This document shows positions 36,265 to 45,244 of a DNA stretch of 57,255 bases, piece by piece. A program made the translations under genes and the position numbers. The stretch spans positions 1 to 57,255 of the forward strand of contig JAUXHN010000003.1 of the NCBI GenBank assembly GCA_030621515.1, written 5' to 3'. This stretch comes from Deltaproteobacteria bacterium. GTDB taxonomy: Bacteria; Myxococcota_A; Polyangia; JAAYKL01. The stretch's first letter is position 1, and the number at the start of each line of letters is the position of its first letter. The notes under the pieces are model-generated. The model saw nothing but the letters and a program-made list of their open reading frames with translations, ran no database searches and was not told the origin of the DNA.

Positions 36265-37233
36265 ATGATATTCCGTCGATTCGCAACCATCGCAATTGCT
36301 ATTCTGTTCGCTGCGTGCGGAGGCGCGCGGCCGGACAGTGAAACGACCACGGGAAAACCCGCCGGCAGTATCGCCGACGGAAAAACGCTCATCGAGCAGG
36401 GCGATTTTACGGGGGGTGCGGCGCTGTTCGAGAAGATTGTCGAGGAAAAGCCCACCAGTGCAGAAGCGCACTTCTACCTGGGTGTTTGCCTGCAGAACCT
36501 GGATGATCTCCAGAGAGCCGAACAGGAATACGTCATCGCCATCGAGCGAGATCCGGATCTCATGGAAGCCCACAATAACCTTGGATTGTTGCTCATGGAC
36601 AAGGGCGATCTGGCCGGGGCGAACAGGGCGCTCACCCTGTACCTTGAAAAAAACCAGGAGGAAGCGGACGCACATTACAATTACGGCCTTCTTCTGGCGG
36701 CCATGGATCAGACGAACGCGGCCCGCGGCTCGTTCGAGAAGGCGGCCGAGCTGGCCCCTGACGATCCGGATCCGTGGCTCGGTTTGGGCGATCTGGATCG
36801 CGCGGGAAACAGGCAAAAAGAAGCCCTGTTCAATTATCGCAAGGCAAAGGAAATCGCCCCGGACGATCCCATCTGTGTCCTGAGCGAGGGCCGGGTCTTG
36901 CTCGATATGAAAAAAATAGACGAGGCGACAGCTGTGCTGGCATCCATGCCCAATCTCGCTGGCAGCGATGCCGTCACCCTGACCACCGCCGGAATGCTTC
37001 TGGCCAGGTTCGACAAGGACACAGAGGCCATTGCGCTCTATGAAGCAGCTCTTTCAAGGGACGACTCGTTTCCCAGGGCGCATATCCTCCTGGCAAACGC
37101 CCTGGCCCGGATCGGCCGCTTCAACGACGCGGCCGGTCATTTCGAGAAATTTATCGAACTGGCTCCCGAGGCGATGGAAGCGGACGCCGCTCGCAAGGGG
37201 CTGGAGATCTGTAAATCGAAAGCTTCTCAATAA
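36265..37233 (+). CDS. TPR lipoprotein
   Basis: 322 residues, ribosome-binding site GAGGAGG. Lipobox ILFAAC, short linker, then about seven tetratricopeptide repeats covering residues 35-310 (for example AEAHFYLGVCLQNLDDLQRAEQEYVIAIERDP, AHNNLGLLLMDKGDLAGANRAL, AHILLANALARIGRFNDAAGHFEKFIEL). TPR lipoproteins scaffold envelope assemblies such as pilus or outer-membrane machines; nothing specific is nearby. Stop at 37233 is 5 nt before the next gene, so they are one unit. Confidence 0.85.
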   Translation: MIFRRFATIAIAILFAACGGARPDSETTTGKPAGSIADGKTLIEQGDFTGGAALFEKIVEEKPTSAEAHFYLGVCLQNLDDLQRAEQEYVIAIERDPDLMEAHNNLGLLLMDKGDLAGANRALTLYLEKNQEEADAHYNYGLLLAAMDQTNAARGSFEKAAELAPDDPDPWLGLGDLDRAGNRQKEALFNYRKAKEIAPDDPICVLSEGRVLLDMKKIDEATAVLASMPNLAGSDAVTLTTAGMLLARFDKDTEAIALYEAALSRDDSFPRAHILLANALARIGRFNDAAGHFEKFIELAPEAMEADAARKGLEICKSKASQ

Positions 37234-37238
37234 AGCGC

Positions 37239-38666
37239 ATGAGAGAAAACAGACATCCTTCGACTCTCCTGATCCTCCTGATAACGGGAGTAGCTCTTTT
37301 CGCCTGCGACCCGGACGGTTCCACCGGGGACGCCGGCATGGACGGGGGTTCGGATACTTCGGCGGACGGGGGAGACACGGACACGGGGACGCAACCCGAT
37401 GCGGGCCACGACGCCTCCGATGACTCCGGCCAGACGGACACCGACACGGACACCACGATCTTCGACGGAGACGGGTCGTGTCAGATGGTTGAGCCCGCGT
37501 TCGTGAATACTGTTGTGTCCGACAATACCTCTGGCGAGCCCAACGATCTCTTTGACTACAACTGCACCGCCCTGGATGAGAGCGGGTCGGATCTGGCCTA
37601 CCAGTTCGATCACACGGGTTCCGTAGCCATCAGGCTGACCGCGACATTAACGAACGCGATCTGCGATCTCGACCTGTTCCTTCTGGGTGAAGATTGTTCA
37701 AGGAATTCATGTGTTACCTACTCGGCAGGCACGGGAGACGAATCAGCCTGCGCGATCGTCCAACCGTCCTCGACTCTCTTCGTTGTCGTTGACGGGTACA
37801 TGAGCGCCGCATGCTCGTTTGATCTCTTGCTCACCGAAGAGATGGTGGAGGTGAACTGCACGGGGAACATCGACGACGACGGAGACGGCCTGACGGATTG
37901 TGAAGATGACGACTGCGTGTTCGAGGCCGATTGCATTCAGTCGTGCGCGCCCGACGAGACGATCTTCTGCGGACACATGGGCTCTCACACTACCTCGGGA
38001 TTTACCAACTCCATCGAGATTTATTCCTTGTACTCCACATCCCTCAACGGTCCGGAGAAGGCCTTCGAATTCACAGCGAGCGCAACCGGAACCACCCTCG
38101 AAGCTACACTTTCCAACGAGACTCCCGGGCAGGAGCTCCTCGTTCTTGCCGATTTCTGCTCGTCCGACGCTGTCGCCCATGCGGGCTCGTCCACGGTGGA
38201 GTTTGCGCCGGATCCGGCGATCTCCTACTTCTTTGTGGTAGATGGACCGTCCGGCTCCGCTGGACCGTTCGAATTCCAGCTCACCTGCCGTGAAACCGAC
38301 TGCGATGATGGCCTCGACAACGACGACGACGGCCTCACGGACTGCGCCGACGACGACTGCGAGATCGACCTGTCATGTGTCACCACCTGCGACCTGCTCA
38401 CCGCAGACGCCGGTTGTGCATTCTTCGACGGCGGCGTTTCTTCCTGCTATCTCCTCGATCCGTATCCCCCCATGGGCTTCTGTCATCCGGTCGGCGACGC
38501 CTCGGTGGGAGACCCGTGCGCCGTGCCCCACGACTGCATCGCGGGCGCCATATGCACACCGGCCGACATCTGCCTCATGGCCTGTGATCTGGTGGACGAT
38601 GTGCCGGGTTGCGCTTCGGGAACCTGCTCATCACTCGGAATCGATCCCCTCGGCGTCTGTTGGTAA
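37239..38666 (+). CDS. Cys-rich cell-surface lipoprotein with Asp-rich metal-binding loops
   Basis: 475 residues. Lipobox VALFAC, then a Gly/Asp/Thr linker (GGSDTSADGGDTDTGT and a short DTDTDTD). The body has repeated PPC-like beta modules (AYQFDHTGSVAIRLTATLTN; KAFEFTASATGTTLEATLSN), separated by DDDGDGLTDCEDDDC and DNDDDGLTDCADDDC segments, an Asp/Cys calcium-loop pattern common in this lineage. The C-terminus is Cys-rich. Likely a secreted surface protein; function unknown. It overlaps the convergent HMG-CoA reductase gene by 36 nt at the 3' end. Confidence 0.78.
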   Translation: MRENRHPSTLLILLITGVALFACDPDGSTGDAGMDGGSDTSADGGDTDTGTQPDAGHDASDDSGQTDTDTDTTIFDGDGSCQMVEPAFVNTVVSDNTSGEPNDLFDYNCTALDESGSDLAYQFDHTGSVAIRLTATLTNAICDLDLFLLGEDCSRNSCVTYSAGTGDESACAIVQPSSTLFVVVDGYMSAACSFDLLLTEEMVEVNCTGNIDDDGDGLTDCEDDDCVFEADCIQSCAPDETIFCGHMGSHTTSGFTNSIEIYSLYSTSLNGPEKAFEFTASATGTTLEATLSNETPGQELLVLADFCSSDAVAHAGSSTVEFAPDPAISYFFVVDGPSGSAGPFEFQLTCRETDCDDGLDNDDDGLTDCADDDCEIDLSCVTTCDLLTADAGCAFFDGGVSSCYLLDPYPPMGFCHPVGDASVGDPCAVPHDCIAGAICTPADICLMACDLVDDVPGCASGTCSSLGIDPLGVCW

Positions 38667-39806
38667 AGCCTGTTTCTTGCCATGCAACTGCATATGACCT
38701 GACTGTATTCCCTCGCTAGCCAGGGCGGCCAGCGCAGCGAGATTCGACGCCAACCCCACAGACACGGCCACTTGCGCCAGCTCGGACGCGCACTCGACAC
38801 CCACGAGATCCAGGCACGCGACCGCCCCGGGGTTTGCCGTGGATGCGCCACCTACCAGGCCGACAGTCATGGGCATCTCCACCTCTCCGACCAGATCGGA
38901 TCCCTCTATCCGCCAGGTCGCAAGCGGGGCGTAGCTTTTACCTCTCGCCGCGAAAGCGTGAGCCCCCGCCTCCACCGCGCGCCAGTCGTTTCCGCATGCG
39001 AGCAGGAATGCGTCTATTCCGTTGAAGATCCCCTTGTTGTGCGTGGCCGCCCTGTACGGATCCGAACACGCGAAATCCGAGGCGGCAGATACGCCCACGG
39101 CCACATCCTTACCACTGAACCCCTCTCGATCGAGAGCCTCGAACGGGATGGCGCACCTCGCGCGAGCGAGGCGGTGATCTGCCAGGTTCGTGAGTATCCG
39201 CAGGCCGGCGCGTCCGCCCGCGATCTCGGCCAGGCGATGAGACACGGCCTCGGTCATGGTGTTGACCATATTGGCGCCCATGGCATCACGGCAATCAATG
39301 TGCAGGTGAACGACCAGCCGCCCGGGCCCGCCAACATCGCAACGGACCGCCATTGTGCGCATCCCGCCGCCCAGTGACACAAGCTCCGGCTGGACGGCGT
39401 CGGCTATCCGTACAATTTCATCGACGGAGTCTTCCAGACGCTCTCTTGCCCCGGGCAATGGATCGAGGATCTCCACCTGGCCGGCCATGATGGGCGGGTC
39501 GGCCTGCGCCAGGAACCCCGTGCCGGCGCGTGCCATCCTTGCGCCGTTCGAGGCCGCAGCTATCACAGAAGGTTCCTCCACCGCCATGGGCACCAGTAAT
39601 TCCACCCCGTTGACCATGAAATTGGTTGCTATCCCCAGTGGCAGGCAAAACACTCCCACCGCGTTCTCGATCATCGCGTCGGCCTTCTCAATAGTGAGGT
39701 CAGCGCCAAAACCGGGATTTTTGATCCGTCGTGATATTTCTTCCAGCCTCTTTGCAGGGCTTCTCTTGTGGAACCCCGGCAGCCTTGATCTTCCCTTCGA
39801 TTTCAT
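38631..39806 (-). CDS. mvaA: Class II HMG-CoA reductase
   Basis: 391 residues from ATG 39806. Class II motifs are present: ENAVGVFCLPLGIATNF with the catalytic Glu, DCRDAMGANMVN with the Asp-x-Met-Gly-x-N cofactor site, and a TNK-like AATHNKGIFNGIDA region with the catalytic Lys. It reduces HMG-CoA to mevalonate (or runs in reverse in catabolism); the class II form usually uses NAD(H). No other mevalonate gene lies here. Its ATG overlaps the TGA of the upstream Asp-repeat protein (ATGA), an odd partnership. Confidence 0.92.
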   Translation of the reverse strand: MKSKGRSRLPGFHKRSPAKRLEEISRRIKNPGFGADLTIEKADAMIENAVGVFCLPLGIATNFMVNGVELLVPMAVEEPSVIAAASNGARMARAGTGFLAQADPPIMAGQVEILDPLPGARERLEDSVDEIVRIADAVQPELVSLGGGMRTMAVRCDVGGPGRLVVHLHIDCRDAMGANMVNTMTEAVSHRLAEIAGGRAGLRILTNLADHRLARARCAIPFEALDREGFSGKDVAVGVSAASDFACSDPYRAATHNKGIFNGIDAFLLACGNDWRAVEAGAHAFAARGKSYAPLATWRIEGSDLVGEVEMPMTVGLVGGASTANPGAVACLDLVGVECASELAQVAVSVGLASNLAALAALASEGIQSGHMQLHGKKQALPTDAEGIDSE

Positions 39807-40654
39807 GAATCGATTTCCCTCTCGAGCTTGTCGAATTTCTTTGCCACTTCGAACACACCATCGTGGTCGAGATCGAATTCCTCCCTGATTTTCACTCCGT
39901 GAATATAGAATGCCTTCTTGTCCGGCTTTCCGCTCCCATCCAGCGACCAGTGCTGCTCCACCACCTGACCGAATTTGCCAAACGACCACGAATCCGGCCG
40001 TCCGTCATAATCGAGATCGTATCTGCCGTTCGTGAAGTGACCGAGTTCGAAGAATTCCCAGGCGTCCACCGAACCATCGAAATTCAGGTCGCTCTCAACT
40101 CTCTCCGTCTGGCCGAACTCTCCACAATATATCCACTCGTCAATCCTTGTGTCGAAATTGGTGTCGTTATCAACCCTGTTCCTGTATCCGTACTTGCCGT
40201 ACTTGACCCACTCATCCACTTTCTGATCGAAGTTCTTGTCGCTCCTGGACCCTACCTGCACTCCCATAACGAAGATGGTCCACTCGTCGACCTTGTCGTC
40301 GAAATTCAGATCGTTCTTGATCTCGCTCGCCCGGCCCATCTCGTCGAACTGGACCCATTCGTCCGGCTTGCCATCGAAGTTGGTATCTTTCCTCGATCGC
40401 ACGGGGACACCGTCCTCGAACTCGGTCCAGTCGTCCCTGCGGCCGTCGAAATTGTTATCTCTCTCCCATTTGAGAAACTTACCGTCCTTGAAGATGATCC
40501 ACTCGTCCACTTCACCGTCGGCGTTCGAATCACTCTCCTGCCAACCGTCGGGCGACTCCTCTTCGTCAGAAACGACGACAAGGGTGATTGAAATACCCGC
40601 GACCGCTCCCAGCATCGTCGTGGCAAGGGCAACCGGCAAGATAGGACTACGCAT
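39803..40654 (-). CDS. Exported protein built of ~10 Asp-rich DxNxDGxxDEW repeats
   Basis: 283 residues. One N-terminal hydrophobic segment (LPVALATTMLGAVAGISITLVVV) is a signal or membrane anchor. Residues about 42-270 are nine to ten repeats of ~25 residues; each begins DxNFDGxxDEW, then a short strand, Gly-x-x, and a turn. The DxNxDGxxDE loop is like calcium-binding EF-hand/dockerin or TSP3 loops. The repeats probably form an extended Ca-stabilised rod. Translationally coupled to mvaA by a 4-nt overlap. No known function. Confidence 0.75.
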   Translation of the reverse strand: MRSPILPVALATTMLGAVAGISITLVVVSDEEESPDGWQESDSNADGEVDEWIIFKDGKFLKWERDNNFDGRRDDWTEFEDGVPVRSRKDTNFDGKPDEWVQFDEMGRASEIKNDLNFDDKVDEWTIFVMGVQVGSRSDKNFDQKVDEWVKYGKYGYRNRVDNDTNFDTRIDEWIYCGEFGQTERVESDLNFDGSVDAWEFFELGHFTNGRYDLDYDGRPDSWSFGKFGQVVEQHWSLDGSGKPDKKAFYIHGVKIREEFDLDHDGVFEVAKKFDKLEREIDS

Positions 40655-40782
40655 GTTATTAATCTATCACACAAACCCGAACGGCCTTGTCCTCTTTGTT
40701 TATCGAGGGCAAAATGCGAAGGAATCGCAATTGAGCGAGCCTGTTTTCTGGGAACAGTGAACGCGAAAGAGAATACCCGATA

Positions 40783-41826
40783 ATGATCATCAAATGCCCC
40801 AAATGCTCCACCGGATACAGTATCCCCGAGAACATGATTGGCGAGAAACCCCGGAAGATGCGATGCTCGCGATGCAAGAATTTGTTCACCATCGCCAGGC
40901 GTGCCGAGGCAGCGCCTTCCGGATATGAGGAGTTCACCGGCCAGCATCATCTTCCCGGCGAGTTTGCATTCCTGAAGGAGTCACCAAAAAAAGAACCGCC
41001 GCCACAACCCGAGGAGCCGCCGCCACAATCCGAAGAGCCGCCGCCACAATCCGAAGAGCCCCAGCCCGATCTCGTGCAACCCGCCCCCCCTGTGCCCATG
41101 CCGGCACAACCCGCGCCGGAACCTCCTCCACCGCCGATCGATGCCCCGGAGCCCGTCGGGACCGACCCATCACCCTCCGTTCCGGAGATCTACGGTGGAA
41201 CTGCCTCCGCATGGGAGATGGAAGCACCTCTCGATCTGGGTGGGTTCGCCATCGCGAACGAGGTTCCCACCAGAGGTCAGGCAATCGGCAAGGTGATTTT
41301 CGTTATGGTCGTGCTTCTGGTCGGCTTCCTGGTGTTCGTGGCTTACCGAAACGGCTGGGCCATCTCGATCCCTGCTCTTGGCGACCAGATAGCCTTTGCG
41401 TTGTCCGGAGAGAAGCTCGAGGAACTTCCCAAAGAGGCGCGGGATATCGAGACCATGATCCATCGGCGCAAGATAATCATAAACAGAGAAAAAGTTCCGT
41501 TCCTGGTGGTCCAGGGGGAGGTGACCAACAACGCTGCGGCCAAGCGTTCCAGAATCATCATGCGCGCTCAGCTGATTGACACGGTCGGCGACATACGCGC
41601 TCAGGTGAGAGCCCCGTGCGGAAAGCTCATAGACGACTCGGTCATAGAGGCCACGCCGAAGGGTGCGATGGAAGGGCACTATCGCCGTGGCGGAGCCCTT
41701 CACAATTGCTCCGTTGAAGGTAACGGCAACACAGTATTCCAGCTCATCTTCGACGAGGTGCCCGCCGATTACGAAGATTCATTCGACGTTCGGGTACAGG
41801 CTGTGGCGGCAAGATCCCTCGACTGA
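40783..41826 (+). CDS. Membrane protein with MJ0042-type zinc ribbon and DUF3426-like C-terminus
   Basis: 347 residues. The N-terminus is MJ0042-type: CPKC, 20 residues, CSRC. A Pro/Gln/Glu-rich linker (tandem PEEPPPQS units) and an acidic region follow, then one transmembrane helix near residues 167-188 (VIFVMVVLLVGFLVFVAY). The C-terminal ~150 residues (VQGEVTNNAAAKRSRIIMRAQLIDTVGDI) match the DUF3426 beta fold, exposed outside. Zinc ribbon on the cytosolic side. Role unknown; members often sit near gliding or envelope genes. Confidence 0.8.
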   Translation: MIIKCPKCSTGYSIPENMIGEKPRKMRCSRCKNLFTIARRAEAAPSGYEEFTGQHHLPGEFAFLKESPKKEPPPQPEEPPPQSEEPPPQSEEPQPDLVQPAPPVPMPAQPAPEPPPPPIDAPEPVGTDPSPSVPEIYGGTASAWEMEAPLDLGGFAIANEVPTRGQAIGKVIFVMVVLLVGFLVFVAYRNGWAISIPALGDQIAFALSGEKLEELPKEARDIETMIHRRKIIINREKVPFLVVQGEVTNNAAAKRSRIIMRAQLIDTVGDIRAQVRAPCGKLIDDSVIEATPKGAMEGHYRRGGALHNCSVEGNGNTVFQLIFDEVPADYEDSFDVRVQAVAARSLD

Positions 41827-41843
41827 CACCTCACTCTTTCATT

Positions 41844-42590
41844 ATGCCCGTTATCGACAAATCTTCCATCTGGCTCGACAAGCTGACCAGGCGGATCGAA
41901 TCTCTCGATGACTGGGCCCAGCGAACGATATTCTTCGGCAGATCTATCTTTGGCATTGCGCCGGAAGAGGCGACAACCTGTTTCTCGACCATCGTGGCAA
42001 ACGCTTTTCACCTTCGTGAAAATCGCTTCGTCATTACCTCCAATACCGCCTTTCTTTCGATCGCGAAGGACCACTGGCCGAAGGAGCACAGGACTCACAC
42101 CCGGGAAGCGGCCGCCGCGCAAGGCGACAAGCTGACTCTTTTGTTTCTCGTCCAGCCTGCTTCGGTCGGCTTCGAGGACGACGACAGTGAGGTTCCGAAC
42201 TACGGTTCAGAGCGACCTCTCACCCTGGGCGAGCGAAAGGCCCTGGCCTCGACGCCCGCTCGACGTGTCGTGGAGATGGCGATGCTCGATCCCCACCCCG
42301 CAGTTGCGATCAAACTTCTTTGGAACCCCAAGCTCACCGAGGACGATGTAGTTCGGATCGCCGCGAGGCGAATGAGCCCGTCGGCGGTGCTCGCTCATAT
42401 TGCATTCAACACCAAGTGGAGGATGAGGAGGAGGGTGGTCTTCGCCCTGGTAAACAACCCGGGCCTCCCCTCGTCTATCGGTGTGTCCCTGATTCCCGGG
42501 CTCACCGCGTCGGATGCCGTACAGGTGGCCGCTGACAATCGCCTTCCAGGGGAGATCAGAGAGTGTGCCGCCGCTTTACTGGAGGTCTGA
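41844..42590 (+). CDS. Uncharacterised alpha-helical (HEAT-like) protein
   Basis: 248 residues. The N-terminal ~140 residues have mixed helices and strands (TRRIESLDDWAQRTIFFGRSIF; LTLLFLVQPASVGF). The C-terminal ~110 residues read as stacked helices with motifs such as MLDPHPAVAIKLLWNPKLTEDDVVRIAARR and VVFALVNNPGLPSS, resembling leucine-rich repeat variant or HEAT-like helical repeats. No signal peptide; probably cytoplasmic. It follows the zinc-ribbon gene by 17 nt and may be co-transcribed. Function unknown. Confidence 0.55.
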   Translation: MPVIDKSSIWLDKLTRRIESLDDWAQRTIFFGRSIFGIAPEEATTCFSTIVANAFHLRENRFVITSNTAFLSIAKDHWPKEHRTHTREAAAAQGDKLTLLFLVQPASVGFEDDDSEVPNYGSERPLTLGERKALASTPARRVVEMAMLDPHPAVAIKLLWNPKLTEDDVVRIAARRMSPSAVLAHIAFNTKWRMRRRVVFALVNNPGLPSSIGVSLIPGLTASDAVQVAADNRLPGEIRECAAALLEV

Positions 42591-42983
42591 TACCACCTTC
42601 TCGTGCACGGGTCGCGAGAATCCGAGCAGAAACATACTCACCGTCCATACGAATATCCCTGCACCGACGGTGATGAACCCGCCAAGCCCAATGTCGCCCC
42701 AGGGATCGACCTCGATGAGCGCGATTCCGCCCAGGATGAGTCCGAACCCCGCGCCCAGAAGGCCGTGACCCCAGTTCTGGAGCCGTGCATTCTTGATTAT
42801 CTCGTCGGCGGAGAATGCCGGCTCCGGATCCTTGAGGCGGAAATGCCTTCCCGCCGGGCCCTCGTTCTCTACAAAAACACCGGCCGTCGATTCGTCCGTA
42901 TTTTCCGATGCGAACACAGGGAGAGCCGCGACGACCGTTCCGAGCAACACAATGATGCTAACCGTGGATCTCATGAGAGACAT
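42576..42983 (-). CDS. Small exported membrane protein of unknown function
   Basis: 135 residues taking ATG 42983 (another ATG at 42974). A signal-like segment (VSIIVLLGTVVAALPVFA), a soluble stretch rich in Glu and Gly, then two transmembrane helices (LLGAGFGLILGGIALIEV, GLGGFITVGAGIFVWTVSMFLLGF). It is the last gene of the leftward lipoprotein-sigma-anti-sigma unit and overlaps the convergent helical-repeat gene by 15 nt. Could be an output or sensor part of the ECF system, but this is inference. Confidence 0.6.
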   Translation of the reverse strand: MSLMRSTVSIIVLLGTVVAALPVFASENTDESTAGVFVENEGPAGRHFRLKDPEPAFSADEIIKNARLQNWGHGLLGAGFGLILGGIALIEVDPWGDIGLGGFITVGAGIFVWTVSMFLLGFSRPVHEKVVSDLQ

Positions 42984-43032
42984 TATCGCACGGGTGGATT
43001 TTGGAAGAAAATAGAAAATAGTTCGCAACTTT

Positions 43033-43584
43033 TCAGTCCGCTATTGGTTTGGAGATCATTTGAAGACCTTGCGGCGAAAGCCACGTTAGGCCTGTCGATA
43101 TTTCGGCATGTAACGCGCTATTGGGATGTTTATCGTCGTGTCGCGCCGCACTAATCCGGCTCACACCTTCGACAGACAACCAGGATAACCCGCCCAAAGA
43201 CGTATCGTGCGAAATGTCGACTGCAATGGGAGGTGGCGCCGGAGTGGAAGAGAACTGCGTCGGTGAGTGGTCCCGAACGAAAAACAGGGCCGACAAAATG
43301 ATTGCGGCGGCCGCCGCCGGGATCGCGAACAGGAAGACTCGTCGTTTAACCTGCTTCGCACGAGTCTGTTTCAGGGCGTTGGCGATTGATGCTGATGTGG
43401 ATTCGATCAGATCGTCGCTCGGCTCGGGCAGGAGATTCGAAATCTCGCCGGCGCCGGCGATGAGTCTCTCAAGTGCAATCCTGCAATCAGGGCATCTCTC
43501 CAAGTGCGCGGCGATCTCATTATCAATGGGTTCGAACGCATAGATTCCCAGCTCTTCGCTAATCTCCTCGCATTTCTTTTCCAT
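43033..43584 (-). CDS. Anti-sigma factor (zf-HC2 type)
   Basis: 183 residues, ribosome-binding site AAGGAG. The N-terminal ~50 residues carry an anti-sigma zinc site: AAHLERCPDC (H-x3-C-x2-C), preceded by an acidic helix. One membrane helix follows (VFLFAIPAAAAAIILSALFFV, about 82-102), and an ~80-residue outside domain that repeats GLSWLSVEGVSRISA and GLTWLSPQGLQMISK. It should hold the co-transcribed ECF sigma factor at the inner membrane. It starts 11 nt after the sigma gene. Confidence 0.85.
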   Translation of the reverse strand: MEKKCEEISEELGIYAFEPIDNEIAAHLERCPDCRIALERLIAGAGEISNLLPEPSDDLIESTSASIANALKQTRAKQVKRRVFLFAIPAAAAAIILSALFFVRDHSPTQFSSTPAPPPIAVDISHDTSLGGLSWLSVEGVSRISAARHDDKHPNSALHAEISTGLTWLSPQGLQMISKPIAD

Positions 43585-43595
43585 GAGCGTTCTCC

Positions 43596-44090
43596 TTAGT
43601 CTTCTTCGATTTTCCGGGCCAGCGCCTCCGTTAGTGCTGTCACTGCGCGGCTCAACTGTTTTTTTACTGTACCTACCGAGACCTTAAGTTCCTGCGCGAT
43701 CTCGGACAGGCTCATTCCGAGGCGCCAGCGAAGCAGGAACACCGAGCGCTGGCCCTCGGGGAGATCGGCGATCGCCTGATGGATCAGTTCTTTTCGTTGC
43801 TGTTCGATAAGTGATTGTTCGGGCGTTTGGGGGACCGGTGCGGTCGGTGCCCCAAATAGGTGCTTTCCTTCGTGCAGCAAGCGCTGCTTTCGGCGGTTGA
43901 TCGACAGATTGATGACGGTGCGGTTGAGCCATGCCCTTGGATTGTAGATTGGGGCGGTTTGCGACACGTAGCGAATGAATGTTTCCTGGCAGATATCTTT
44001 GGCGTCGTCGTCGTTTCGCAGTATGGCCGTGGCTAGGCGCACGAGCGCCTCCGTATGCTGCTCAACAAGTCCTTGCACATTGTTGTTCAT
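43596..44090 (-). CDS. ECF-type RNA polymerase sigma factor
   Basis: 164 residues. Region 2: LVRLATAILRNDDDAKDICQETFIRY, with the usual acidic and aromatic residues; region 4: ADLPEGQRSVFLLRWRLGMSLSEIAQELKVSVGTVKKQLSRAV, a complete sigma-70 r4 HTH. Standard ECF size. It is followed at 11 nt by its anti-sigma factor and preceded at 8 nt by a lipoprotein gene. Autoregulation is usual but I see no matching -35/-10 pair with confidence. Confidence 0.92.
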   Translation of the reverse strand: MNNNVQGLVEQHTEALVRLATAILRNDDDAKDICQETFIRYVSQTAPIYNPRAWLNRTVINLSINRRKQRLLHEGKHLFGAPTAPVPQTPEQSLIEQQRKELIHQAIADLPEGQRSVFLLRWRLGMSLSEIAQELKVSVGTVKKQLSRAVTALTEALARKIEED

Positions 44091-44098
44091 GCCCGAGG

Positions 44099-45100
44099 TT
44101 AATCTACCACGGAGACGGCGACGAGCGGCACATCCCGGTTCATCAAACCCTCGCCCTTAAACTCCCAGCGGACGCTGTTTAGTCCGGTCCTCTCACCGTT
44201 GGTAGTGATCACCTTTCCCGGCAGGTTGAGAATCACCTCGAAGTTCTCGTCGGTTAGATCCTCGGTGAATGCGAAATCCGACTTCGATGCGGTGATGAAG
44301 GGTTCGATGCGTTCGGTGGGGTATCCGGAGAAGATCGTGCCGAGGACGGTTCGTTCCGCCCTTCCGAGGCCGGTCTCAATTTCAGTGAGCTGCTGGACTT
44401 GCGCTTCCTTGTCCGAGAGAAGCAACTGTTTGACTCGCGCTATTGTGAGTGTCCTGCCGTAGGCTTCGATGAGAGCTGCGTAACTTCGCGCGATAAGATC
44501 GCCGGGGAAGTCTACCTGGGTCATGCTCTGGGCCAAGCCGTCCGTGAAGATCAGAGCCCGTTTGTGTGCCTCGAAGTCGATGAGGCCATTAATGAGCTTT
44601 TGTTTTTCATTGTCCGCGAGCTTCTCGAACCGAACCTTTGAAGCTTTATCGAGTAGCTTGGTGTCCACATATTTTTGCTTAAGACGCTCGAACTTCCACC
44701 AGTCTCGTCCCCGATAAGTCCTCTCGAAGCGGTAGAATGTTTTTCCTTTCGATTTCTTTGTGCTCAAGGAGCTTTCGAGCTTCAGGTCGCTTTTTGAAAA
44801 CCGAAGTGCCTTGTCGAGATCGGTGATGCTTGCAAAACCGGCCTTTGCTTCGTAGTGAAACTTTTGCTTTCCGTCCGATTGAGTCTCGGTCCAATGCCGA
44901 ACGGCCCAGGGCCCTCCTGTGGGTAAAGCCAAGCCCCGGAGCGCGTCATCCTCATCGCCGGCGACCGACCACACCACATCGACACTACCGTCCGGGCGAA
45001 CCGTTATTACCTCTCGCCGGTGGAGGCATCCGCCTATTATCAGTGCCGTTAACAGAACTGAGAGCAGTTTTATCGCAGAACCCGAGTGCGAATTTTTCAT
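44099..45100 (-). CDS. Lipoprotein at the head of the ECF operon
   Basis: 333 residues, ribosome-binding site AAAGGAGA. Lipobox LIIGGC (residues 20-25), then beta-rich start REVITVRPDGSVDVVWSVAGDED, typical of a periplasmic domain, a Lys/Glu-rich helical middle (DWWKFERLKQKYVDTKLLDKASKVRFEKLADNEKQKLI), and a final beta region GEGLMNRDVPLVAVSVV. I do not recognise the family. As first gene of the sigma/anti-sigma unit it may be the target or the sensor. The 12-bp palindrome TTTGCATGCAAA sits immediately before its ribosome-binding site. Confidence 0.7.
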   Translation of the reverse strand: MKNSHSGSAIKLLSVLLTALIIGGCLHRREVITVRPDGSVDVVWSVAGDEDDALRGLALPTGGPWAVRHWTETQSDGKQKFHYEAKAGFASITDLDKALRFSKSDLKLESSLSTKKSKGKTFYRFERTYRGRDWWKFERLKQKYVDTKLLDKASKVRFEKLADNEKQKLINGLIDFEAHKRALIFTDGLAQSMTQVDFPGDLIARSYAALIEAYGRTLTIARVKQLLLSDKEAQVQQLTEIETGLGRAERTVLGTIFSGYPTERIEPFITASKSDFAFTEDLTDENFEVILNLPGKVITTNGERTGLNSVRWEFKGEGLMNRDVPLVAVSVVD

Positions 45101-45112
45101 CCTTTTATCTCC

Positions 45113-45124
45113 TTTGCATGCAAA
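45113..45124. promoter_or_regulatory. Perfect 12-bp palindrome adjoining a ribosome-binding site
   Basis: TTTGCATGCAAA. On the minus strand it is followed at once by GGAGATAAAAGG and the ATG of the lipoprotein at 45100. It could be an operator or a leader element; nearby GTCTTC ATGCAA GAAGAC (45148-45165) is another small hairpin. Confidence 0.4.
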
Positions 45125-45244
45125 GCAAGAGTCCCGCCGAAATAGGCGTCTTCATGCAAGAAGACAAATGAGGATGCGGAAAGGTTGACAAAAAAGAGTG
45201 GAGCAGAAAAAAAACCGCAACTTTTCCTTCGATCGACCGATTAC

